Assembly: GCA_036340235.1 (NCBI GenBank)
Contig: JAYYZE010000012.1
Location: 1-12,724, forward strand
Length of the DNA stretch: 12,724 bases
Direction: 5' to 3'
DNA from: GCA-2862585 sp036340235
Lineage (GTDB): Bacteria; Bacteroidota; Bacteroidia; Flavobacteriales; UBA7312
Positions 1 through 8,025 of this stretch are shown piece by piece; positions within the stretch are counted from its first letter, which is position 1; every line of letters starts with the position of its first letter. Under the pieces are notes generated by a model, which was not told the DNA's origin, did not search any database, and was given only the letters and a program-made list of their open reading frames with translations. Made by a program: the position numbers and the translations under genes.

Positions 1-830
1 TCTCCTGGAACAACCATACTGCCACCATTGATGGAATACCCAAAGGCATAGCCAAATGACCCAGACATACCACTAATTTCGTAGCAGCCGTCAGGTAAAC
101 ACAATGACTCATCATCTGAAGTAGCGGCAACCATACTAGAACTAGTTGTCAAATCAACTAAATCCCAATATCCTCCATAGGAGACTAAGGAGTAGTTACC
201 CCAAGTCCCAACTTCCGAGACAGAAATAGACGTTAATGTACCTACTAAGCAATTGCCGTCGCAGTCAAATCCTTCAGCCGCATAAGTACAAGAACCATCG
301 TCTTGCCCGGCATCTGGGTTATAGTTACATGCTGTCATGTCTATACAGCCTGGTGTTACAGAATACTCACAAAGTGAGTTGTCTGAGATATCAGCTGCCG
401 AATCATAATTATCAGCAAGTTCATCAGTACATCCAGTTACACAGCCATTTTCACCAACTGAAACAGTTGCACCCGTACCTGCCTGTCCTGATGCACCCAT
501 AAAGGACCAGCCATAACCGAAGTTACAACAATTTGCATCAGAGACCGATACTTCGTAACAGCCATCAACCAAACATAATGATGTGGTGTCACTAGCCCAA
601 GCGCCAGCTGAACCACTACCTGTAGATACGACCGCACCGTCAAGAGAAATAGTGTAAACCATTCCATATGCGCCATCAGCCCATTGGGGAGATAGGAGTA
701 CCATGTCCACAGCATTTGTGCCGTCTTCACAGTCTTGTGCTAGAGCAGTGTCATACGAAAACGTAGAAATTACTAAAGCCAACAAGAACACGTAAAAAGC
801 ACGTAAATTTTGAGTAATTTTTAAACTCAT
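1..830 (-). CDS. Secreted Cys-rich repeat protein, 5' part only (C-terminus off the left edge)
   Basis: Open from an ATG at 830-828 to the window edge (276 codons, no stop). Residues 1-31 look like a signal peptide: short basic start, hydrophobic core FYVFLLALVIST, probable cleavage after ALA before QDCEDG. Two short Cys repeats of the kind common in secreted Bacteroidota proteins follow: residues 133-155 (GCTDELADNY...LCEY) and 161-183 (GCIDMTACNYNP, then DDGSCTY), the second running on into FDCDGNC. A larger module occurs twice, at about 43-128 and 201-276, each ending with 'SLCL-x-DGCYE' and then Gly/aromatic-rich sequence. Related proteins are often very long and carry a type IX secretion signal at the C-terminus; whether this one does cannot be seen. 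Function is unknown; an exported, Ca-binding or adhesive surface protein is a guess. It is divergent from the lipoprotein gene and has no Shine-Dalgarno sequence. Confidence 0.82.
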   Translation of the reverse strand, partial: MSLKITQNLRAFYVFLLALVISTFSYDTALAQDCEDGTNAVDMVLLSPQWADGAYGMVYTISLDGAVVSTGSGSAGAWASDTTSLCLVDGCYEVSVSDANCCNFGYGWSFMGASGQAGTGATVSVGENGCVTGCTDELADNYDSAADISDNSLCEYSVTPGCIDMTACNYNPDAGQDDGSCTYAAEGFDCDGNCLVGTLTSISVSEVGTWGNYSLVSYGGYWDLVDLTTSSSMVAATSDDESLCLPDGCYEISGMSGSFGYAFGYSINGGSMVVPG

Positions 831-1042
831 AATACTTGTTTTTGGTTAATAAATAGTTAAATTCTAAATACTAAAACGATATAGACTGCAAAAATCCAAT
901 GTCTTTAACTGCTGAAAATCAACTTGTTAAGAAATGATTCTTATAAATCATATCGATTTAGAGGTCTAAAGTTAACAATTGTTTTAATAAATATCAAATA
1001 AATGTTAAAAAAAAACTTGAATAGTTGCGTATTTTTAACGCC
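831..1042. other. Divergent intergenic region with two small palindromes
   Basis: This 212-bp, very AT-rich spacer separates the start of the minus-strand repeat protein from the start of the plus-strand lipoprotein, so it should contain both promoters. I find no exact TAnnTTTG box on either strand. It holds a perfect 10-bp palindrome AACAATTGTT at 974-983 and an inverted repeat ATGATT-N6-AATCAT at 934-951. Either could be an operator, but AT-rich spacers produce such words by chance, so no regulatory function is claimed. Confidence 0.35.
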
Positions 1043-2080
1043 ATGAAATACCTAATTGCGATAGCTTTATTTTGTAGTTGTGCGAACATCACGCCTCTTA
1101 GCGGTGGAGACAAAGACACCACGCCTCCTGTGCTTTTAAATGTCAGCCCACCGAATGAGTCTATTCTTTTTGACACTAAAGTAGTCGTAATGACTTTCGA
1201 CGAGTCAATTACTGTCAGTTCGTCCGAGAAGGCTACTATATCTCCCACCATTAATGGAGCAGTAAACACACGTATAAACAGAAATAAACTCATCTTAACT
1301 TTTAGCGATTCTCTGTCAAAAAATACTACCTATTGTGTCGGACTGAATAAGTATGTAAAAGACCTGAATGAGGGCAATGAAATCGAACAATTGACATATT
1401 CCTTTTCAACAGGGCTAAATTTGGACACATTATATATTAAAGGGATAATAGTTGATGCATTAACACTCAAACCTATTAATAATATCATGGTTGGCTTATT
1501 TCCATTTAAGCAAGTAATTGACAGTCTAGTGTACAAAGAAAGACCTAAGTATTTAACCAAAAGTTTAGAAAACGGGTCCTTTTTGTTCTCCAACTTACCA
1601 AACGAACAATTTGCACTTTTTGCATTGGAAGATTTAGACAACAATAATCGGTTTACACTGCCACAAGAACGCGTTGGGTTTGTTTCAGAATCAATTACGC
1701 CAAACTTGGACAGTGTTAGTGTTTTATTATTTGATCAGACATATGTTGCCGACACAATTAAACCCTTAGTTACTGACAGCAGCATGAATGATTTTGGGTT
1801 TTTAAGAGTAGACTCTCTTCCAAAGACAGATTTAATTGCGCAACTACTCAGAAACAATGTAGTAGCATATGAAAGCAGAAACACAAGCCCCTTAATAGTT
1901 GACTCTTTACCAGCGGGGACCTACTCATTTCGCGTCATTTTTGATGATAATAATAATGGTCAGTGGGACACAGGTCAATTACTCAAAAAGACATTGCCAG
2001 AAAAAATAATGAATTATAAAGAGCCAATTGAAATTAGAACAAATTGGGATTTAAACATAATATGGCAGGCTATTGAATAA
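1043..2080 (+). CDS. Ig-like (Big_5) domain lipoprotein
   Basis: A 345-residue protein of a family widespread in Bacteroidota and of unknown function. I start it at ATG 1043 (MKYLIAIALFCSC), because this gives a short lipoprotein signal; an upstream in-frame TTG at 1025 would add six residues before it. The lipobox is FCSC with Cys13 as the probable lipidated residue, placing the protein at an outer or inner membrane surface. Residues 18-29 (PLSGGDKDTTPP) are the typical lead-in. Residues 27-124 fit a Big_5 Ig-like domain with 'TFDESI' and 'NTTY' strands. Residues 130-210 resemble a carboxypeptidase-regulatory-like beta-sandwich. Asp/Asn-rich loops (DLDNNN 198-203, DDNNNGQWD 301-309) may bind calcium. 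The C-terminus ends in the family's 'NWD' segment (334-336). Its stop overlaps the end of the convergent amidase gene by 11 bp. Confidence 0.85.
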   Translation: MKYLIAIALFCSCANITPLSGGDKDTTPPVLLNVSPPNESILFDTKVVVMTFDESITVSSSEKATISPTINGAVNTRINRNKLILTFSDSLSKNTTYCVGLNKYVKDLNEGNEIEQLTYSFSTGLNLDTLYIKGIIVDALTLKPINNIMVGLFPFKQVIDSLVYKERPKYLTKSLENGSFLFSNLPNEQFALFALEDLDNNNRFTLPQERVGFVSESITPNLDSVSVLLFDQTYVADTIKPLVTDSSMNDFGFLRVDSLPKTDLIAQLLRNNVVAYESRNTSPLIVDSLPAGTYSFRVIFDDNNNGQWDTGQLLKKTLPEKIMNYKEPIEIRTNWDLNIIWQAIE

Positions 2081-2834
2081 TAAATGCATCAGCATCATTT
2101 AAAAAAGGGTGCTTTTTTCGAATAGCTTTTAGCTCACGATAGTCAAGCTGATAGGTTTGGACTCGTTCAGAATTGTCAGCTTCAAATAACAAGTTTCCCG
2201 AAGCGTCAACAAGTCGACTCTTTCCGTTAAACACAACGCCATTGCCATCTTCTCCAACCCTGTTAACACCCAAAACATAAGACTGATTTTCTATAGCTCT
2301 GGCATCTAATAACTTAGTCCAGTGATGAATTCTAGAGACAGGCCAATTAGCGACATAGACAAGTAAATCATAATCATGATTATTTCTACTAAAGACAGGA
2401 AACCTAAGGTCGTAGCATATCAGCGGACAGATTCGCCAACCTTTGTAATTGAAAGTCAAACGATTCTTTCCCGCCTTGAAATGAAGTGATTCATCAATTA
2501 ATTTGAATAGATGACGCTTATCATAATATTGTATTTTGCCATTCGGGAACACACACAAAAGCCGATTATATTTGTGGGCTTGATCATGAATAATTAAAGA
2601 GCCCATAATGAGAGCGTTTCTGTTCTTGGCTAGATTTTTCATCCACTGCACGCTATCACCACTCATGGTCTCAGGCGAGGCTGTTATGCTAAAGGCCGTT
2701 GTAAACAACTCAGGTAACACAATGATATCCGTGTTGTCCACAGATGACAACAATTGCATTATATAATGCCTATTTGCCGAAGGATTTTCCCACTCGAGAT
2801 GACATTGAACTAATGTTAACGATAGTTTTGTCAT
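2070..2834 (-). CDS. Carbon-nitrogen hydrolase, omega-amidase type (YafV/Nit2-like)
   Basis: A 254-residue nitrilase-superfamily amidase. The catalytic triad is visible: Glu42 (LPELFTTAF), Lys106 (YDKRHLFK) and Cys140 (LICYDLRFP), with the second conserved Glu at 115 (LIDESLHF). Length and the CYDLRFP context fit the omega-amidase branch (E. coli YafV, eukaryotic Nit2), which deamidates 2-oxoglutaramate and 2-oxosuccinamate to 2-oxoglutarate and oxaloacetate in the cytosol; substrate is inferred from the family only. The ATG at 2834 lies 24 bp after the sdhB stop on the same strand, so it is probably the fourth gene of the sdh operon, where its products would enter the TCA cycle. The TAG stop lies inside the last codons of the convergent lipoprotein gene. 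A different C-N hydrolase specificity cannot be excluded. Confidence 0.9.
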   Translation of the reverse strand: MTKLSLTLVQCHLEWENPSANRHYIMQLLSSVDNTDIIVLPELFTTAFSITASPETMSGDSVQWMKNLAKNRNALIMGSLIIHDQAHKYNRLLCVFPNGKIQYYDKRHLFKLIDESLHFKAGKNRLTFNYKGWRICPLICYDLRFPVFSRNNHDYDLLVYVANWPVSRIHHWTKLLDARAIENQSYVLGVNRVGEDGNGVVFNGKSRLVDASGNLLFEADNSERVQTYQLDYRELKAIRKKHPFLNDADAFIIQ

Positions 2835-2858
2835 CTGGCTTTTGAGAATAGTTTAGCT

Positions 2859-3611
2859 TTATTTTTTTGATTTTATGGATGCCGACAAGTACTCTCTATT
2901 CATCCTTGCGATATTATCAAGCGAAATTTCTTTAGGACATTCTACCTCACATGCGCCAGTATTTGTACAATTTCCAAAACCCTCCAAGTCCATCTGATTA
3001 ACCATATTGAGCACGCGCTCTTCTCTTTCTACCTGCCCTTGGGGCAGTAGTGCTAACTGAGAAACTTTTGCAGAAACAAATAACATAGCCGAAGAGTTTT
3101 TACAAGTAGCTACGCAGGCCCCACAACCAATGCAAGTAGCGGCATTAAAGGCTTCATCGGCATCTTCTTTAGGAACCGGTATAGCATTAGCGTCTAGTGT
3201 ATTACCAGAAGTGTTCACCGACACATAACCACCAACTTGCATAACTCTATCAAAGGCTGTTCGATCAACAACTAAATCTTTTACTACTGGAAACGCTTTA
3301 GCACGCCAAGGTTCAATATAAATAGTTTCGCCATCTTTAAACTCACGCATGTGTAGCTGACAGGTGGTAACAGCTTTGGCTGGCCCATGAGCCTCACCAT
3401 TAATATACATGGAACAACTCCCACAGAGACCTTCTCTACAATCGTGATCAAAAGCGACGGGTTCATCACCGTTTTGTATAAGGTCATTATTGAGAACATC
3501 CATCATTTCAAGAAATGACATATCAGGACTAATATCTGACACTTTGTAGTCAACTATCTTACCTTTCTCGTTAGCGTTTTTTTGACGCCAGATTTTAAGC
3601 GTTAAATTCAT
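2859..3611 (-). CDS. sdhB: Succinate dehydrogenase/fumarate reductase iron-sulfur subunit
   Basis: A 250-residue electron-transfer subunit carrying electrons from the flavin of SdhA to the haems of SdhC. The N-terminal ferredoxin domain binds [2Fe-2S] through Cys58, Cys63, Cys66 (CREGLCGSC) and Cys84. The C-terminal domain has CIGCGACVATC (Cys160, 163, 166, 170), where the first three bind [4Fe-4S] and the fourth helps bind the next cluster. Cys215, 221 and 225 (CTNTGACEVECP) complete the [3Fe-4S] site. All ligands are present, so the gene looks functional. Length and motifs fit the Bacteroidota type-B enzyme (called Frd in anaerobes). The ATG at 3611 is 6 bp after the sdhA stop, with no Shine-Dalgarno sequence, suggesting translation coupled to sdhA. 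Direction of the reaction cannot be read from the sequence; sdh is chosen by analogy with aerobic relatives. Confidence 0.97.
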   Translation of the reverse strand: MNLTLKIWRQKNANEKGKIVDYKVSDISPDMSFLEMMDVLNNDLIQNGDEPVAFDHDCREGLCGSCSMYINGEAHGPAKAVTTCQLHMREFKDGETIYIEPWRAKAFPVVKDLVVDRTAFDRVMQVGGYVSVNTSGNTLDANAIPVPKEDADEAFNAATCIGCGACVATCKNSSAMLFVSAKVSQLALLPQGQVEREERVLNMVNQMDLEGFGNCTNTGACEVECPKEISLDNIARMNREYLSASIKSKK

Positions 3612-3617
3612 ATCGAA

Positions 3618-5621
3618 TTATTTATAACTTCTCTGTTTTAACTCTATATTTTCATATGTCAATTCTTCCTTATGAAGTACTGACTCTGAGGGCTTTTCGG
3701 CATATTCCCAAGCAGAAACAAAGGTGAAATCTTCATCGTTTCTCAACGCCTCACCCTCTTTGGTTTGAGATTCTTCTCTAAAATGACCTCCACATGACTC
3801 TGTACGTTCCAAGGCGTCTTTACACATCAACTCACCCAGCTCAAGGAAATCGGCCACTCGGCCTGCTTTTTCTAATTCCTGGTTCAACTCATTGGAGCTT
3901 CCCGGAACCCTTACATCTTTCCAGAATTCTTCACGAAGTGCTGTTACTTCATCAATTGCTCTAAGCAAGTCTTTCTTGTTTCTAGACATACCACACTCAT
4001 TCCAAATAATCTTGCCTAATTTCTTGTGGAAATAGTCAACCGGTTTAGAACCATTATTTGAAACTAGTTTTTGAATTCTTTCTTTGGCGCGATTTTCTGC
4101 TTCTTCAAACTCTGGAAGTGTAGTTGATATTTCTCCTGTTCTGATATCATCAGCTAGATATTCTCCGATAGTATAGGGCAGAACGAAATAACCATCAGCT
4201 AATCCTTGCATTAATGCCGATGCTCCTAGTCGATTAGCGCCGTGATCTGAGAAATTAGCTTCTCCACAGGCATATAATCCTGGTACGTTAGTCATAAGAT
4301 TGTAATCGACCCAAAGACCGCCCATTGTGTAGTGAACCGCTGGGTAAATTTTCATAGGCGTTTGATATGGATTATCGTCAGTTATTTTTTCATACATCTG
4401 GAAAAGGTTGCCATACTTTGCTTTTACCACAGCTTTTCCTAGTCTAGTGATAAGGGCTTCATCTGACTCATCTAAGCCTTTAATATTAGCTTGTTCTTTA
4501 CCGTATCGTTCAATGGCTGAAGCGAAATCTAAAAATACTGCTTCGCCCGTTTCGTTAACCCCAAAACCAGCATCGCAACGCTCTTTAGCAGCTCTACTGG
4601 CCACGTCTCTAGGAACTAAGTTCCCAAATGCTGGGTATCGTCTTTCCAAGTAATAATCTCTTTCATTTTCAGCAAGCTCAGTTGGTTTTTTTCTACCAGA
4701 ACGTATCGCTTCTACATCGTCTTTGTGTTTAGGAACCCATATTCTTCCATCGTTCCTTAAAGATTCTGACATTAAGGTCAATTTGGATTGATATTCTCCC
4801 GAGACAGGAATACAGGTAGGATGAATTTGTGTAAAGCAAGGGTTAGCAAAAAAGGCCCCTTTTTTGTGGGCTTTCCATGCGGCAGTGACATTACTTCCCA
4901 TAGCATTTGTACTGAGAAAAAATACGTTTCCATATCCGCCAGAAGCCAAAACAACAGCATGTGCTGAATGACGCTCAATTTCACCTGTTACGAGGTTTCT
5001 AGCAACAATGCCCCGTGCTTTACCGTCTACGATAACCACATCTAACATCTCATGACGATTGTACATACTAATCTTACCCTTATTGATTTGCCTAGACATA
5101 GCTGAGTAGGCACCAAGTAAAAGTTGCTGACCCGTTTGGCCTTTGGCATAAAATGTTCTGGATACCTGAACACCTCCGAAAGAACGGTTGTCTAAATTAC
5201 CGCCATACTCTCTTGCGAAAGGCACTCCTTGAGCTACACATTGATCGATAATGTTGGTACTTACCTCGGCTAAGCGATAAACGTTTGCTTCTCTTGACCT
5301 ATAATCTCCCCCTTTGATGGTGTCATAAAATAATCTGTAAACAGAATCACCATCATTTTGATAATTTTTAGCCGCATTAATACCGCCTTGAGCAGCAATT
5401 GAATGAGCTCTTCTAGGGGAATCTTGAAAACAAAACGATTTGACATTATACCCCATTTCTGCTAAAGAGGCAGCCGCAGAGGCTCCGGCTAAGCCAGTAC
5501 CAACAACGATAACGTCGATTAGCCGTTTATTCGCTGGATTGACCAGATTTATAGTATTCTTGTGATTAGTCCATTTGTCTTTTAATGGACCTTTTGGAAT
5601 TTTAGCATCTAATTTACTCAT
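3618..5621 (-). CDS. sdhA: Succinate dehydrogenase/fumarate reductase flavoprotein subunit
   Basis: A 667-residue catalytic subunit of complex II, interconverting succinate and fumarate on the cytoplasmic side. The FAD-binding Rossmann motif is VVGTGLAGASAA (about 39-50). His73 in AHSIAAQGG is the expected site of covalent FAD attachment. Active-site positions by family alignment from memory: His267 (QIHPTC), Arg338 (VPRDVASR, proton-transfer Arg), His430 (VHYTMGG) and Arg464 (NRLGAS). The sequence around 257-280 (NPCFTQIHPTCIPVSGEY) and the long C-terminal domain are typical of the Bacteroidota version, which is longer than the roughly 590 residues of E. coli SdhA. The ATG at 5621 is 9 bp after the sdhC stop. 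No damage or odd composition is seen. Confidence 0.97.
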   Translation of the reverse strand: MSKLDAKIPKGPLKDKWTNHKNTINLVNPANKRLIDVIVVGTGLAGASAAASLAEMGYNVKSFCFQDSPRRAHSIAAQGGINAAKNYQNDGDSVYRLFYDTIKGGDYRSREANVYRLAEVSTNIIDQCVAQGVPFAREYGGNLDNRSFGGVQVSRTFYAKGQTGQQLLLGAYSAMSRQINKGKISMYNRHEMLDVVIVDGKARGIVARNLVTGEIERHSAHAVVLASGGYGNVFFLSTNAMGSNVTAAWKAHKKGAFFANPCFTQIHPTCIPVSGEYQSKLTLMSESLRNDGRIWVPKHKDDVEAIRSGRKKPTELAENERDYYLERRYPAFGNLVPRDVASRAAKERCDAGFGVNETGEAVFLDFASAIERYGKEQANIKGLDESDEALITRLGKAVVKAKYGNLFQMYEKITDDNPYQTPMKIYPAVHYTMGGLWVDYNLMTNVPGLYACGEANFSDHGANRLGASALMQGLADGYFVLPYTIGEYLADDIRTGEISTTLPEFEEAENRAKERIQKLVSNNGSKPVDYFHKKLGKIIWNECGMSRNKKDLLRAIDEVTALREEFWKDVRVPGSSNELNQELEKAGRVADFLELGELMCKDALERTESCGGHFREESQTKEGEALRNDEDFTFVSAWEYAEKPSESVLHKEELTYENIELKQRSYK

Positions 5622-5630
5622 GTTGTTATA

Positions 5631-6311
5631 TTATCTGAAATAAATAGCTAATGGAATTATGGCAAATGCTGCTGGAATAATAATTCCAAAGGCAAAGCCT
5701 ATTTTTTTCACAAGTTGATTGTATTTAGGATGATTTGCACCTAATGTTTGGAAAGCACTAGAAAAACCATGAGATAAGTGAAAAGCAACAGCCACCATAC
5801 AAACAACATAAAAAATAACGTACCACAATTGCTCGAAAGCCTGGGTGGTTATTAAGTAAAGATCTTTGAACTCTTGGCCATCTATTAAGGTTGTTGGCAT
5901 TTCACCAAAATGCATTTCGTACCAAAAGCTACGCATGTGAACGATTAAAAAGAACAATAAAACCGTTCCTAATACGCCCATATTTCTAGAGGTCCAAGAA
6001 GAATTAGCACTTGGCTTGTTGAAAGCATAGGATACCGGCCTAGCTTTTTTATTTTGAATTGTAATTAGAATACCATCTACAATGTGAAATAAAATGCTGA
6101 AATAAGTGATGTATGATAGGATTTTAACAACAGGGTTTGTAGTCATAAATTTAGCATACAAATTAAAGGAGTCAGATGCTTCACTAACTGGTAGTAACAA
6201 TTGTAAATTACCCAACAAATGACCGACTAAAAACAAGCATAAAAAAAGACCTGTAAGAGCCATCCAATACTTTTTTGCTATGGAAGACTGAAGTAATACG
6301 GATTTACTCAT
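5631..6311 (-). CDS. sdhC: Succinate dehydrogenase cytochrome b subunit, type B
   Basis: A 226-residue membrane anchor binding two haems b and the quinone site. Five hydrophobic segments are visible at about 15-38, 62-85, 112-130, 158-180 and 203-223, which is the single-subunit, five-helix arrangement of type-B enzymes (Wolinella, Bacteroides, Bacillus) rather than the SdhC plus SdhD pair of E. coli. Candidate haem ligands, one in each of the first four helices, are His31 (GHLLGN), His76 (FHIVDG), His125 (VHMRSF) and His178 (FHLSHGF; His181 is nearby). It is first in the operon sdhC-sdhA-sdhB-amidase, with gaps of 9, 6 and 24 bp. A good Bacteroidota promoter lies 31-61 bp upstream. The enzyme is expected to reduce menaquinone, the usual quinone in this phylum. 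Confidence 0.95.
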   Translation of the reverse strand: MSKSVLLQSSIAKKYWMALTGLFLCLFLVGHLLGNLQLLLPVSEASDSFNLYAKFMTTNPVVKILSYITYFSILFHIVDGILITIQNKKARPVSYAFNKPSANSSWTSRNMGVLGTVLLFFLIVHMRSFWYEMHFGEMPTTLIDGQEFKDLYLITTQAFEQLWYVIFYVVCMVAVAFHLSHGFSSAFQTLGANHPKYNQLVKKIGFAFGIIIPAAFAIIPLAIYFR

Positions 6312-6341
6312 TTTTGAATTTTAGAGTTATTTAAAAGTTTA

Positions 6342-6372
6342 CAAATTTAATACCCAAAATATATAAAAACAA
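6342..6372 (-). promoter_or_regulatory. Promoter of the sdhCAB-amidase operon
   Basis: Read on the minus strand: TTG (6372-6370), a 20-bp spacer, then TAAATTTG (6349-6342), an exact match to the Bacteroidota -7 box TAnnTTTG with the usual spacing from a -33 TTG. Transcription would start near 6335, leaving a leader of about 25 nt before the sdhC ATG at 6311. Confidence 0.6.
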
Positions 6373-6397
6373 CTTTAGCAAGCATTAAATGACTAAG

Positions 6398-6428
6398 TTT
6401 AGAATGATTCAAAATACTATTATCTTTG
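6398..6428 (+). promoter_or_regulatory. Promoter of the Xaa-Pro aminopeptidase gene
   Basis: TTTA (6398-6401), a 19-bp spacer, then TATCTTTG (6421-6428), an exact -7 TAnnTTTG match with a -33 box one base off TTTG. A start near 6434 gives a leader of about 16 nt before ATG 6450. The box covers the in-frame TTG at 6426, which therefore cannot be the start codon if this promoter is used. Confidence 0.6.
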
Positions 6429-6449
6429 CTGTGTAATAAAGTTACCAGA

Positions 6450-7736
6450 ATGAAGTACAATTCCATTTCAAAACAGCTATTTGAATCAAACAGACAACGG
6501 TTCACCCCTTTACTGAAAGACAAGGGCTTAGCTGTTTTTTGCTCTAACGACCAAATGCCTACTAATGCCGATGGCACCATGCCTTTTAAACAAAACAGCG
6601 ATTTATTTTGGCTGTGCGGTATTGATCAGGAGGAAAGTAAATTACTATTATTTCCTGACTGCGAAAATGAAAATCACAGAGAAATATTATTTCTAAAAGA
6701 AACCAGCGATTTGATAGCCATTTGGGAGGGTGCTAAGTTGACTAAAAGTGAGGCATTTGAAGTTTCTGGAGTCAAAACAGTATATTGGAATAGCGAATTT
6801 GAAGAAATTCTTTCTAAATTGATAAACGATGCCGAACACGTTTACCTCAACAGCAATGAACACGCTAGGGCCACTTCTAAAGTAGAAACGCAAAACGATA
6901 GATTTAACAAGTGGTGTCAATCTAAGTACAACGGAAAAAACTATCATAAGTCAGCTCCAATATTACATGAACTTCGTTCAGTAAAGGATTCTATAGAAAT
7001 TGATCTAATGCAACAAGCCTGTAACATTACCGAAAAGGGTTTTAGAAGAGTCCTAAATTTTATAAAACCAGGCGTTATGGAATATGAAATTGAAGCTGAG
7101 TTAATGCATGAATTTCTCATAAACCGTTCAAAAGGGTTCGCTTACGAGCCAATCATTGCTTCAGGAAGAAACGCCTGCGTTTTACATTATATTGACAACA
7201 ATAAACAATGTAAAGATGGCGACCTCATACTCATGGATGTTGGTGCCGAATACGCCAATTATACCTCTGACATGACGCGCTGTGTGCCTGTTAATGGATC
7301 GTTTAGCAAACGACAAAAAGAAGTGTATAATGCTGTACTAAAGGTAATGAGGGAAGCGGCTAATATGTTAAGACCGGGCGCCTTACTGTCAGATTATCAT
7401 AAAGAAGTTGGTTTAATCATGCAATCAGAATTAATAGGACTAGGCTTGCTGGACCGGCACGACATCCAAAAACAAGACCCTAAAAAGCCAGCTTATAAAA
7501 GATATTTTATGCACGGCACTAGTCATTTTCTCGGCTTGGATGTCCATGACGTTGGCTTGTGGGACAAACCAATTAAAGAAGGTATGGTATTTACCTGTGA
7601 ACCTGGGATTTACATTATTGAAGAAAAGCTAGGTGTCCGCTTAGAAAATGATTTGCTTGTCACACAAGATAAGCCTTTCGACCTCATGGACAACATACCC
7701 ATCGAAGTAGAGGAAATCGAAGAATTAATGCGTTAG
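6450..7736 (+). CDS. pepP: Xaa-Pro aminopeptidase (M24B family)
   Basis: A 428-residue cytosolic metallopeptidase that removes an N-terminal residue preceding proline. The N-terminal AMP_N-type domain (about 1-165) includes the FWLCGI segment at 53-58. The 'pita-bread' catalytic domain (about 180-415) has all five metal ligands: Asp263 (LMDVGAEY), Asp274 (TSDMTR), His358 (GTSHFLGLDVHD), Glu384 (CEPGIY) and Glu399 (RLEND). His246 and His365 match the conserved substrate-side histidines. The length is usual for PepP. Start chosen at ATG 6450 (MKYNSISKQLF); the TTG at 6426 lies within the promoter. There is no Shine-Dalgarno sequence. It is a single gene, divergent from sdhC. Gln codons are 13 CAA to 2 CAG by my count, useful as a reference for this genome. 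Confidence 0.94.
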   Translation: MKYNSISKQLFESNRQRFTPLLKDKGLAVFCSNDQMPTNADGTMPFKQNSDLFWLCGIDQEESKLLLFPDCENENHREILFLKETSDLIAIWEGAKLTKSEAFEVSGVKTVYWNSEFEEILSKLINDAEHVYLNSNEHARATSKVETQNDRFNKWCQSKYNGKNYHKSAPILHELRSVKDSIEIDLMQQACNITEKGFRRVLNFIKPGVMEYEIEAELMHEFLINRSKGFAYEPIIASGRNACVLHYIDNNKQCKDGDLILMDVGAEYANYTSDMTRCVPVNGSFSKRQKEVYNAVLKVMREAANMLRPGALLSDYHKEVGLIMQSELIGLGLLDRHDIQKQDPKKPAYKRYFMHGTSHFLGLDVHDVGLWDKPIKEGMVFTCEPGIYIIEEKLGVRLENDLLVTQDKPFDLMDNIPIEVEEIEELMR

Positions 7737-7764
7737 GGAATCATTTTACACGAAAAATTTCTAA

Positions 7765-8025
7765 CTTTCCGATCAGTCCTTTCAAAATAAAATACTTGCT
7801 GCCGAACTGATTATTCGTTGTGAAATTGGGGAGTTTGACATTCTGAAATTAAGAATCAAAAAAATCAAAAATCGACTAAAACACCTACTATCAAAGAAAA
7901 ACTATTTGACAGAACAGTTACTCATTGAAATGATTAGTAAACTTGTCTATAGCGAGCGTGTAAATTTGAACAAAAGTCTACAAAATGATATTGACAAACT
8001 ATTAAATTTAGTCACAAATGAATAA
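7765..8025 (+). pseudogene. 3' remnant of an unidentified gene, no start codon
   Basis: The 337-bp gap between pepP and thiL holds a frame open for 86 codons, from just after a TAA at 7762 to a TAA at 8023. It has no ATG until 7930, where it would code for only 31 residues. The translation (LSDQSFQNKILAAELIIR..., ending LLNLVTNE) is helical and rich in Lys, Leu and Ile. The 'AELIIRCEIGEFDILKLRIK' part recalls the C-terminal helices of TPR-like proteins of unknown function common in Bacteroidota; that is a resemblance from memory, not a search result. The simplest reading is the tail of a gene whose front has been deleted. An AT-rich chance ORF or a short gene with an unusual start is also possible. 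The rest of the gap shows no clear terminator. Confidence 0.42.

Noticed and set aside
236..730. Open frames on both strands (236-502 plus, 437-730 minus) over the secreted protein
   Set aside because: They lie inside the minus-strand repeat protein, which has a signal peptide and recognisable Cys repeats; the other frames give no protein-like signal.
934..951. ATGATT-N6-AATCAT as a regulator binding site
   Set aside because: Six-base AT-rich arms are expected by chance in a spacer this AT-rich; listed only as part of the intergenic description.
1025..1042. TTG start for the lipoprotein six codons upstream
   Set aside because: ATG 1043 gives a standard short lipoprotein signal; the extra MRIFNA adds nothing.
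4408..4984. ORFs 4408-4653 (plus) and 4778-4984 (minus) inside sdhA
   Set aside because: Both fall within strongly conserved sdhA sequence and are out of frame with it; no independent start context or homology is seen.
6426..6449. TTG start for pepP eight codons upstream
   Set aside because: It overlaps the TATCTTTG promoter box and lies before the expected transcription start.
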